Positions 1 to 6,706 of a stretch of 33,489 nucleotides of DNA are shown here, in pieces (position 1 is the stretch's first letter; each line of letters begins with the position of its first letter). A program made the translations under genes and the position numbers. The notes beneath the pieces are model-generated. The model ran no database searches and was not told the origin of the DNA. It saw only the letters and a program-made list of their open reading frames with translations. Source of the DNA: Blastocatellia bacterium (GTDB taxonomy: Bacteria > Acidobacteriota > Blastocatellia > RBC074); assembly GCA_016789725.1 (NCBI GenBank), contig JAEUQN010000070.1:1-33489 (forward strand), given 5' to 3'.

Positions 1-492
1 CTTCTCATCAGATTTGAGTTCAATGGATTGCCCAGGGTCTTCCGCCAAAGAAAAACGGGCGCTATTGAGTTCTTTTTCAAGATTCCGATCAGATGGAATA
101 AAAAGTCGTAATGGCGCACCTATTTCTTGACTTTTCTGTGCTGAAATCAAGTTAACGCCGCTAGGAGGATCCACAGGCTTCCCGTTGGGAGAATGAGTCA
201 TCGTCCATTCAGTAATGACTACACCTTGATTAGAAAGTTTTCCATTCCAATATGGGGTTCTTAACGTAATTTCCCGTAAATCAATTTGCGGGAGATTTTG
301 CTGGGGAGAAGAAGGTTGAGATTGGACCGGTGCAGCCGGAAAAGGTGATGGACCTGTAGATTGAGAAACCTGCTCAGGCTGCTCCGCCGCCGATTTCTTT
401 GGCGACGGATAGAGTTTTTGCAAAACAAATTGTGACCCAAATAGGATGAGAGCGGCAAGAATAATAAAAAGGGTAAGCCGTTGTTTTTCCAT
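1..492 (-). CDS. yidC: Membrane protein insertase YidC, N-terminal part (cut by window edge)
   Basis: The visible 164 residues begin at an ATG at 492 and run off the left edge. They start with a short N-terminal membrane helix (about residues 6-24, LTLFIILAALILFGSQF), followed by a Pro/Ser/Gln-rich linker. Next comes the beginning of the periplasmic domain (ITLRTPYWNGKLSNQG), which matches the YidC pattern in which the region after TM1 resembles a beta-sandwich P1 domain. YidC inserts and folds inner-membrane proteins with or without SecYEG. The identification rests on this architecture plus its place downstream of rpmH-rnpA-yidD, the classic order for the gene. The catalytic Oxa1-like core lies outside the window. 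About 56 bases separate it from yidD. Confidence 0.9.
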   Translation of the reverse strand, partial: MEKQRLTLFIILAALILFGSQFVLQKLYPSPKKSAAEQPEQVSQSTGPSPFPAAPVQSQPSSPQQNLPQIDLREITLRTPYWNGKLSNQGVVITEWTMTHSPNGKPVDPPSGVNLISAQKSQEIGAPLRLFIPSDRNLEKELNSARFSLAEDPGQSIELKSDEK

Positions 493-548
493 CTATCAAA
501 CTCATTTCAGACTCGCTGGCAAGATAGGCCAGTCATCTGACAGAAAAA

Positions 549-758
549 TCATTGTACGGGATCATACCCACCCGCAGCAAAAGGATGACATCGTAAGATG
601 CGCTTTATACTTAATAATGACCCTTTAAGAAATCCATATTTGCTAACCGCAGCAGCAGCGTATTCTGAACAAGTCGGTACAAAACGGCACGAGGGTGGAA
701 GTATCGGCGAAATCAGAAGTTTGTACCCACGCAGGATATAAATCGCAAGGTGTTTCAT
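549..758 (-). CDS. yidD: Membrane protein insertion efficiency factor YidD
   Basis: This 69-residue protein has the YidD hallmark CRFVPTCSEYA (residues about 24-34), preceded by an amphipathic/hydrophobic segment (YILRGYKLLISPILPP). It ends in HPFAAGGYDPV, which is also typical. YidD is a small membrane-associated protein that helps YidC-dependent insertion. The length is at the short end of the family (usually about 70-85 residues). Its ATG overlaps the stop of rnpA by four bases (ATGA), so translation is probably coupled. The gene order rpmH-rnpA-yidD-yidC supports the call. Confidence 0.96.
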   Translation of the reverse strand: MKHLAIYILRGYKLLISPILPPSCRFVPTCSEYAAAAVSKYGFLKGSLLSIKRILRCHPFAAGGYDPVQ

Positions 759-1135
759 CCTAACTTCTCTGAGGGCTTCGCCTTCTCAATTGAATGACGA
801 AAGCGAAGAAGTGTTTGAGAAAAGGAAGCCTCTATTTCTTGATAATCAGCACTTGCCGCAGTGGGCTTCACATTCAAAACCAAGTCAAAACTTACGCCAT
901 CTAAACTTGCCTGATTTCGCAGCCTGAAAACCTCACGAAGCCGCCGCCGACAACGATTCCGCAATACAGCGCCCCCAATCTTGCGGGTTGTTGTAAGGCC
1001 CATGCGTTGACGTCCATCGTTAGTAAGCAGAAAGAAAGCTGAAAAAAAAGGCGTACTGAATTTCCGTCCACGATCATAAACTATCCGAAACTGACGACTG
1101 GAAAGCAATCGCTGATCACGCTTCGGAGGTTTCAT
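755..1135 (-). CDS. rnpA: Ribonuclease P protein component
   Basis: This 126-residue basic protein is the RNase P protein subunit, which helps the catalytic RNA remove tRNA 5' leaders. The signature helix is seen as KIGGAVLRNRCRRRLREVFR (about residues 52-71), the conserved RNR motif of the family. The N-terminal MKPPKRDQRLLSSRQF also fits. The ATG at 1135 lies 27 bases after the rpmH stop, and a purine-rich stretch before it can serve as the ribosome site. The 3' end overlaps yidD by four bases. The length is normal for the family (110-130 residues). Confidence 0.97.
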   Translation of the reverse strand: MKPPKRDQRLLSSRQFRIVYDRGRKFSTPFFSAFFLLTNDGRQRMGLTTTRKIGGAVLRNRCRRRLREVFRLRNQASLDGVSFDLVLNVKPTAASADYQEIEASFSQTLLRFRHSIEKAKPSEKLG

Positions 1136-1162
1136 AAGAAGGACAAAGTAAAAAATACAGTT

Positions 1163-1309
1163 TTAGTAATGGTGCGGAGTGAGGCGCTTACGCCCTTTTG
1201 CGCGCCGACGCTTTATTACCAAACGACCTGATTTCGTACTCATCCGCTCCCGAAAGCCATGCGTCTTGGCTCGGCGACGATTATTCGGTTGAAAAGTTCT
1301 TTTTGCCAT
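1163..1309 (-). CDS. rpmH: 50S ribosomal protein L34
   Basis: Reading the minus strand from the ATG at 1309 gives a 48-residue protein that starts MAKRTFQPNNRRRAKTHGFR and ends RKRLTPHHY. This is the L34 pattern (KRTFQPNN, RAKTHGFRxRM, GRxVIxRRRAKGRKRL). L34 is a late-assembling protein of the large ribosomal subunit. A clear AGGAG ribosome site lies nine bases upstream of the start. It is the first gene of the rpmH-rnpA-yidD-yidC cluster and has a promoter candidate just upstream. Confidence 0.97.
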   Translation of the reverse strand: MAKRTFQPNNRRRAKTHGFRERMSTKSGRLVIKRRRAKGRKRLTPHHY

Positions 1310-1349
1310 GGTTATAAACTCCTGATAAATCTAGGTTCAGAAATGGGGA

Positions 1350-1379
1350 AGACTAACAACGCCTACCAGCCCTTGTCAA
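1350..1379 (-). promoter_or_regulatory. Promoter candidate for rpmH cluster
   Basis: On the minus strand a perfect TTGACA (1374-1379) is followed after 18 bases by TAGTCT (1350-1355). The predicted transcript would start about 35 bases before the rpmH ATG, just ahead of its AGGAG ribosome site. The -10 match is only moderate, so this is a sequence-based prediction. Confidence 0.5.
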
Positions 1380-1446
1380 ATATTATTTGCGGCCTAGGTG
1401 CTTTTGATGCGGCTTGACGGATGCGATGAATTGGCTGTTGACAAAA

Positions 1447-1476
1447 TTGACAGGCACAATGCCTTACCTGTAAGAT
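1447..1476 (+). promoter_or_regulatory. Promoter candidate for rodZ-like gene with palindromic spacer
   Basis: TTGACA (1447-1452) is followed after 18 bases by TAAGAT (1471-1476). A second TTGACA sits nine bases further upstream (1438-1443). The spacer holds a perfect inverted repeat, AGGCA-CAA-TGCCT (1452-1464), which could be an operator. The 256-base gap between the divergent rpmH and rodZ genes holds this promoter and the rpmH promoter. I found no DnaA box (TTATNCACA) in it. Confidence 0.45.
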
Positions 1477-1565
1477 GGCGCACTTAATTATCACGATGTG
1501 CTTTCAAATTCCACCAATAGTAAGCCTCAAAGTATTGTATTAGAGAGGAGAGGCCAAATTCACGC

Positions 1566-2381
1566 ATGCCCACATTAGGTGAAGAACTCAGGCGGTTACG
1601 AGAAGAAAAAGGGCTATCGCTTCGTGAGGTTTCAGATTCAACCCATATCGGCAGCAGATTCCTGCAAGCGATAGAGTCCGACAATTATTCGATATTACCA
1701 GGAGGCATTTTTAATCGTGGCTTTGTGCGCAGCTATGCCCGCTATGTTGGTCTGGATGAAGAACAAGCATTGGTACTTTATAATCAGCAGCTTGAAGCAC
1801 AGGGAGGAGAGGCACCTCGATCAACAGCTCCAAGTTGGGATGGCATTGAGGAAGAAGTGAGTTCTCCCTGGGGGACAATTGCGCTAATTATCTTGACCTT
1901 ATTAATTCTTAGCGCGGGCGTATACATGGGTTATCGGTATTTTATTAGCTCAGCGCCTGCTCCAACCACGGCTGACGCCACAACCCCCGAATCAGGTAGT
2001 GTGGCAGCGCCATCAGTAACAGTTTCTGAGTCACCATCCCCATTGCCAACGACAGAAGGTTCACCCACAGTCTCTCCATCACCAAGTGAATCGGCTTCGC
2101 CAGCACTTCCCTTGATAGGGAATTTACAGGTCAAGGTGCAAATTGGTGAAAATCAATGCTGGCTGAAAGTTAAATCTGATGCGAATCCGGCAGCAGAAGG
2201 AACGCTGAATCCTGGGGATGTACGAGAATTTTCAGCATCGGAGAAAATGGTTTTAAGTTTTGGCAACGCGGTAGGAATAACCGCAACGCTTAATGGACGC
2301 CCCATGAAATTGCCCATTACTAAAGGCGTCTCATCGTATGTTGTTCTTACCAAAGATAACTACCAAACCTACCTCCAGTAG
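1566..2381 (+). CDS. RodZ-like transmembrane HTH protein
   Basis: This 271-residue protein has the RodZ architecture. Residues about 3-72 form a RodZ-type helix-turn-helix (LGEELRRLREEKGLSLREVS, then GGIFNRGFVRSYARYVGLD). A single membrane helix lies at about 103-126. Residues 127-183 are a Ser/Pro/Thr-rich linker, and residues 186-271 form a periplasmic beta domain of the DUF4115 type (VKVQIGENQCWLKVKSD, LNPGDVREF). RodZ proteins link MreB filaments to the cell-wall elongation complex and set rod shape, though members of this class may also act as regulators. A purine-rich AGAGGAGAG lies rather far (about 17 bases) from the ATG. It is transcribed away from the rpmH cluster. Confidence 0.85.
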   Translation: MPTLGEELRRLREEKGLSLREVSDSTHIGSRFLQAIESDNYSILPGGIFNRGFVRSYARYVGLDEEQALVLYNQQLEAQGGEAPRSTAPSWDGIEEEVSSPWGTIALIILTLLILSAGVYMGYRYFISSAPAPTTADATTPESGSVAAPSVTVSESPSPLPTTEGSPTVSPSPSESASPALPLIGNLQVKVQIGENQCWLKVKSDANPAAEGTLNPGDVREFSASEKMVLSFGNAVGITATLNGRPMKLPITKGVSSYVVLTKDNYQTYLQ

Positions 2382-2388
2382 GGTACGT

Positions 2389-2425
2389 TGCAGGTCGCCT
2401 TACAAAAAGCGATTCTGCCTGTGCA
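2389..2425 (+). other. Hairpin-forming leader segment upstream of guaB
   Basis: CAGG-TCGC (2391-2398) can pair with GCGA (2409-2412) and, past an internal loop, with CCTG (2418-2421). The loop is A-rich. There is no T-tract after it, so it does not look like a terminator for the gene upstream. It may be the 5' part of a structured guaB leader. I do not recognise a known riboswitch family here. Confidence 0.3.
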
Positions 2426-2445
2426 GACTGGGACTAGGTCGAACG

Positions 2446-2451
2446 TAAAAT
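2446..2451 (+). promoter_or_regulatory. Possible -10 element for guaB leader
   Basis: TAAAAT at 2446-2451 resembles a -10 box. A convincing -35 element is not visible at the right distance. If used, the transcript would begin just before the terminator-like hairpin at 2469-2493. Confidence 0.25.
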
Positions 2452-2468
2452 ACACGCCATCAAACCCG

Positions 2469-2500
2469 CCGCGCGGCACAAGTGCTCGCGCGGTTTTTGT
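2469..2500 (+). terminator. Rho-independent terminator or attenuator just before guaB
   Basis: CCGCGCG (2469-2475) pairs perfectly with CGCGCGG (2487-2493). The stem extends inward by GCAC/GTGC and is followed by TTTTTGTTT. This is a strong intrinsic terminator. It ends only about 21 bases before the guaB ATG, leaving little room for a separate guaB promoter. It may therefore act as an attenuator on guaB as well as end rodZ transcription. Confidence 0.8.
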
Positions 2501-2521
2501 TTATCGAAATAAGCACAAAAT

Positions 2522-3988
2522 ATGTTGATCGAAAATTTACCAGAAGCACTCACCTTCGACGATGTTTTATTATTACCGGCTTTTTCAGATGTACTGCCGA
2601 CAGAAGCCGACACCAGCACGCGGCTCACACGCACAATCAAATTAAATATTCCGTTGTTAAGCTCAGCAATGGATACGGTTACAGAAAGCCCTATGGCGAT
2701 TGCAATTGCCCAACAAGGCGGCATCGGTGTAATTCACAAAAACCTCTCCATCGAAACTCAGCGTGATGAGGTAGATAAAGTCAAACGCTCTGAATCCGGC
2801 ATGATCGTAGACCCAGTGACGATTTCGCCGGATCGCCCGCTACATGATGCGCTGGCCTTAATGCAGCGGTATAAAATCTCTGGAGTGCCAGTAGTCATTG
2901 GCGATGGAAAGCTCGTCGGCATTTTGACCAATCGTGATATTCGCTTCGAGACACGCCTTGATCTGGCGGTCTCGGAGGTAATGACCAAGGAAAACCTCAT
3001 CACTGTTCCTATCGGAACAACGTTGCGTGAAGCAGAGGGCATCCTGCAAAAACATCGCGTCGAAAAGCTGCTGGTGGTGGATGAACATTATCACCTCAAA
3101 GGACTCATCACCGTCAAAGACATCCAAAAAGCCATCCGTTATCCGAACGCGGCGAAAGATGATCTGGGTCGTTTGCGTTGTGCTGCGGCAGTTGGCGCGA
3201 CAGGTGACTTTCTCGAACGCGCGGCGGAACTCATCCAGGCAAGGGTAGACGTGCTGGCAATTGACACCGCTCACGGTCACAGTTCGCGCGTCATCGAAGC
3301 TATCAAAGTCGTCAAGCACCGCTTCCCCGAAGTGCAATTAATTGCGGGTAACGTCGCCACCGCAGAAGGTACAAAAGCATTAATTAGCGCAGGGGTGGAC
3401 GCAGTCAAAGCGGGCATTGGGCCTGGCTCAATTTGCACGACCCGTATCGTCTCTGGCGCAGGCGTACCACAAATCACAGCGATTTCTGAATGCGCGAAAG
3501 CGGCTCAAGGATCTGGCATCCCGGTCATTGCCGATGGCGGTATTAAGTTTTCTGGCGACATCACAAAGGCCATCGCCGCTGGTGCAGATTCGATCATGAT
3601 CGGTTCCTTACTTGCCGGGACAGACGAATCGCCGGGGGAGATCATTTTGTATCAAGGCCGCAATTTCAAAGCTTATCGCGGCATGGGTTCGATTGGTGCG
3701 ATGAAGCAAGGCAGCAAAGATCGCTATTCGCAAGAGGCTACAGAAACCGACAGTAAACTTGTGCCGGAAGGCATTGAAGGTCGGGTGTCATACAAAGGCT
3801 CTCTCGCCGCGATGATTGGGCAGTTGGTAGGCGGTTTACGCGCGGGAATGGGTTATACCGGATGCCGCTCCATCGAGGAACTCAAAACGAACTCCCGGTT
3901 CATCAAGATCACGGCTGCGAGCTTGAAAGAATCGCATGTTCACGATGTGTTAATTACAAAAGAAGCTCCGAACTATCGCGCCGAATAA
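2522..3988 (+). CDS. guaB: Inosine-5'-monophosphate dehydrogenase
   Basis: This 488-residue enzyme oxidises IMP to XMP with NAD+, the committed step of GMP synthesis. The N-terminal barrel start is clear (ALTFDDVLLLPAFSDVLP). Two CBS domains interrupt the barrel at about residues 95-205 (MIVDPVTISPDRPLHDAL; VSEVMTKENLITVPIGTTL). The catalytic loop GPGSICTTRIVSGAGVPQ carries Cys305. The phosphate-binding GGIKFSGDITKAIAAGA and the flap region GIEGRVSYKGS follow. Length and all motifs are intact. The ribosome site is weak, and the start lies 21 bases after the terminator-like hairpin, so expression may be controlled by the leader. A secreted peptidase gene follows after six bases. Confidence 0.98.
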   Translation: MLIENLPEALTFDDVLLLPAFSDVLPTEADTSTRLTRTIKLNIPLLSSAMDTVTESPMAIAIAQQGGIGVIHKNLSIETQRDEVDKVKRSESGMIVDPVTISPDRPLHDALALMQRYKISGVPVVIGDGKLVGILTNRDIRFETRLDLAVSEVMTKENLITVPIGTTLREAEGILQKHRVEKLLVVDEHYHLKGLITVKDIQKAIRYPNAAKDDLGRLRCAAAVGATGDFLERAAELIQARVDVLAIDTAHGHSSRVIEAIKVVKHRFPEVQLIAGNVATAEGTKALISAGVDAVKAGIGPGSICTTRIVSGAGVPQITAISECAKAAQGSGIPVIADGGIKFSGDITKAIAAGADSIMIGSLLAGTDESPGEIILYQGRNFKAYRGMGSIGAMKQGSKDRYSQEATETDSKLVPEGIEGRVSYKGSLAAMIGQLVGGLRAGMGYTGCRSIEELKTNSRFIKITAASLKESHVHDVLITKEAPNYRAE

Positions 3989-3994
3989 ATCACG

Positions 3995-6583
3995 ATGAAA
4001 AAGATTATTTCCTTCCTTTTCCTGTTGATACTGGTCTCGGTCGTTATTGGGCAAAGCCGTGAAGCGATTTCGAACGAATTGCGCGATGCCCATAACGCAT
4101 GGTTCAGCGGCAACTACAGCGTTGCGCTGCAAGCCTATCTGCGACTACTTAAAACGCCCGATGGAGAACAACAAGTCGAATCAATAGCTATTCAAACGGG
4201 AGAGCTGTATCACACAGATGAGTTAACAACGGATGCTCGCTCACAACGTTTAAGTGCAGATGGCAGGCTGATTTCGTATGAAACAGGCTCTCCGAAAACT
4301 CCGACCACCCGCATTGTCGAAACTGCGGGTACACATAAACTCATTGCAGAACTTTCAGGGACGGGCGCAGTCCTTTCGCCTTCGAGTAAACGAGTTGCTT
4401 ATCTCAAACTTAGACCAAACGAAGAATTGAACAAAGCCCAAACAACGCTGGACAACGCGCAAGGCCCCGCACGACTTTCTGCGCAGCAAACCGTCAGTTA
4501 CCTGCAAACCAAACACGCCGTCATCGCGGTGCGTGAGTTGGCAACGCAACAGGAACAGGAACTCAACACAGCAGACTTGCTGAAAACATCATTGGTATTT
4601 GGCCCAGATGATCAAACCGTCTATTTCGTGGGCGGACGTGACGGTGACGTCAAGCGGAATGATATTTATGCAGTAACAACTTCATCACAACCAATCGTCG
4701 TTACTGAAGCAGAAGGCTTCAAAGCAGCGCCCATTGTTGCAGCATCAGGTAAAGCGATGCTCGTTTTACTCCCCTCCTCGAACCCATTAGGACGCGCTTC
4801 TTCTTCGCAGACAACACCTAGAGGGCAAACCATTGGGCCATTCGGGATCGTGGATTTAGCAACGAAAAAGATGCAAATCATCAACGGTCAGTTCCCTGCC
4901 CTGTCAGCGGATGGTTCGGCCATCACATATCTGACGCGCAATCAACAGGAAACCCAATTGATGGTAATTCCCACTCTTAGTGGCGAGGCAACGACCGTTC
5001 TTAAAACAACCGACCTGTTGCAAACGCCGACCTTTGCTCCCGACAATCAGCGATTGATTTATGCACGGCGCAGCAACGAGGATTACGAAACTTTCATCAT
5101 TGGGCGCGACGGCAAAAACGAGATGCGGCTGACGCGCGAAATCCAACATAACGCTTTACCACGTTTTCTCACGGCCAATCGAGTGCTTGATGTAATTGGA
5201 GAACCACGCCATCGCCGCGCCTGGCTCTATGATTTACAATCGGGCCAAAAGCACCAACTGTTTCATAACAACACGGTACGCACAATTTCGCCGGAGTACG
5301 ATTGGCAAGTCTCAGCCGATGGCACAAAGGTTTTGATACAAGCGGATCGGGACGGTGACACGGTTTCGCCCGAACGTGGGTTGTATCTTGTCAGTGTGGA
5401 TCGCAAAGTCACCAAAGAAGAATTGATTGCAAGACTCGAAAAAAATCTTGCCGCAGAATTAGCTCTGCAAGCCGAAGGCAAACGCATCTTCGCACCAATT
5501 GCAAACGAGGTGCAGCGCGTTGTTGCGCAGGCTTCAGTGAATCGCGTTTATGAATACCAGAAGTCACTTTTCGACTTCGATTCCAAACACATCACGCGCC
5601 CCGGTAATCAAAAAGCGATTGATTATTTGTATGAAACCTACAAATCATTCGGCTACGAACCAGTGAAGCAATGCTTTGACCTACGCAACGCTGTTGGCGG
5701 CAAAACCTGTAATGTGTATGCGACCTTGCGCGGCACAGAACATCCCGAATTGATCTATGTCGTCGGCAGCCATTTTGATTCGGTGGCTGTCGGCCCCGGC
5801 GCAGATGATGATTCATCCGGGACAGCAGCTTTGCTTGAGGCGGCGCGCGTTCTTGCCAAATCGCCTCAACCAGCGACGATCATTTTCATCTCCTATACTG
5901 GCGAAGAAGCGGGATTACTTGGCAGTCGTGAGTTTGTGCGACAAGCCCAAGCCAACAAAATGAAAATCGTCGGCGTCCTCAACAACGATATGATCGGCTG
6001 GGCCAATGACCACCGATTAGACAACACAATTCGCTATTCCAACTCTGGCATCCGAGACATCGAACACGCCGCAGCGATGCAGTTTACCAAGCTCATCACC
6101 TACGACGCGCGTTGGCATCGTGGCACAGATGCAACGGCCTATTTTGAAGTCTATGGCGACATCATCGGCGGCATTGGATCGTATCCAGTATTGGGGAATC
6201 CGCATTATCATCAAGCCACCGATTTACTCGAAGGCATCAATCATCAGCTTGTCACCGAAACCAGTAAAACAACGACAGCAACCTTGATGATGCTGGCGTC
6301 GAGTCCATCGCCCGTGAAAGATTTGAAAGTGGTGAGCTTCGATGGCAGGGTAGCAGAGCTGACCTGGACAGCGTCGCCGGAAAAAAATGTAAAGCAGTAC
6401 ATTGTGGCATACGGCACAGATGAAAAGCAGTTAAAGCAAATCCGAGTAACTACCCCACATGTAATTCTGAAGGACGCCAAACCCGGGATGGCGGTCAAAG
6501 TGAAAGCTGTGGGTGCCAGAAAAATGGAGGGCTGGGATTGGGCGAGTATCAAACTTTCAGCTTCCACCACGCCGCAACCCTGA
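3995..6583 (+). CDS. Secreted M28-family metallopeptidase with N-terminal propeller and C-terminal Fn3-like domain
   Basis: This 862-residue protein starts with a signal peptide (KKIISFLFLLILVSVVIG). Residues about 60-470 contain repeated Ser-Ala-Asp-Gly and Phe-Ala-Pro-Asp motifs typical of TolB/PD40-type beta-propeller blades. An M28 zinc aminopeptidase domain follows at about residues 510-765. Its metal ligands are present: His593 (SHFDS), the Asp run at 604-606 (GADDDSSG), Glu637/Glu638 (TGEEAG), Asp665 (NNDMIGW) and His739 (NPHYHQATD). The end, about 769-857, resembles a fibronectin type III domain (RVAELTWTASPEKNVKQYIV). It probably releases N-terminal amino acids from peptides outside the cytoplasm. 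The start follows the guaB stop by six bases, so the two may be co-transcribed although no functional link is apparent. Confidence 0.88.
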   Translation: MKKIISFLFLLILVSVVIGQSREAISNELRDAHNAWFSGNYSVALQAYLRLLKTPDGEQQVESIAIQTGELYHTDELTTDARSQRLSADGRLISYETGSPKTPTTRIVETAGTHKLIAELSGTGAVLSPSSKRVAYLKLRPNEELNKAQTTLDNAQGPARLSAQQTVSYLQTKHAVIAVRELATQQEQELNTADLLKTSLVFGPDDQTVYFVGGRDGDVKRNDIYAVTTSSQPIVVTEAEGFKAAPIVAASGKAMLVLLPSSNPLGRASSSQTTPRGQTIGPFGIVDLATKKMQIINGQFPALSADGSAITYLTRNQQETQLMVIPTLSGEATTVLKTTDLLQTPTFAPDNQRLIYARRSNEDYETFIIGRDGKNEMRLTREIQHNALPRFLTANRVLDVIGEPRHRRAWLYDLQSGQKHQLFHNNTVRTISPEYDWQVSADGTKVLIQADRDGDTVSPERGLYLVSVDRKVTKEELIARLEKNLAAELALQAEGKRIFAPIANEVQRVVAQASVNRVYEYQKSLFDFDSKHITRPGNQKAIDYLYETYKSFGYEPVKQCFDLRNAVGGKTCNVYATLRGTEHPELIYVVGSHFDSVAVGPGADDDSSGTAALLEAARVLAKSPQPATIIFISYTGEEAGLLGSREFVRQAQANKMKIVGVLNNDMIGWANDHRLDNTIRYSNSGIRDIEHAAAMQFTKLITYDARWHRGTDATAYFEVYGDIIGGIGSYPVLGNPHYHQATDLLEGINHQLVTETSKTTTATLMMLASSPSPVKDLKVVSFDGRVAELTWTASPEKNVKQYIVAYGTDEKQLKQIRVTTPHVILKDAKPGMAVKVKAVGARKMEGWDWASIKLSASTTPQP

Positions 6584-6619
6584 TACTCTGATTTGCCATA
6601 AATGTTTTTTATCCCCTTA

Positions 6620-6647
6620 TTGCAATCGCTTCGCCATCGTCTATAAT
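6620..6647 (+). promoter_or_regulatory. Promoter candidate for hppA
   Basis: TTGCAA (6620-6625) is followed after 16 bases by a perfect TATAAT (6642-6647). This predicts a transcript start near 6654 and a leader of about 53 bases before the hppA ATG. It is the best -10 match I saw in the window. Confidence 0.65.
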
Positions 6648-6706
6648 GCCGCATTCTGTACATCCCGCTTTACTGAAAACATCCATCAACCAGAGGACCT
6701 TAAACT

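Noticed and set aside
1310..1565. Replication origin next to rpmH
   Set aside because: No DnaA-box sequences or AT-rich unwinding repeats were found.
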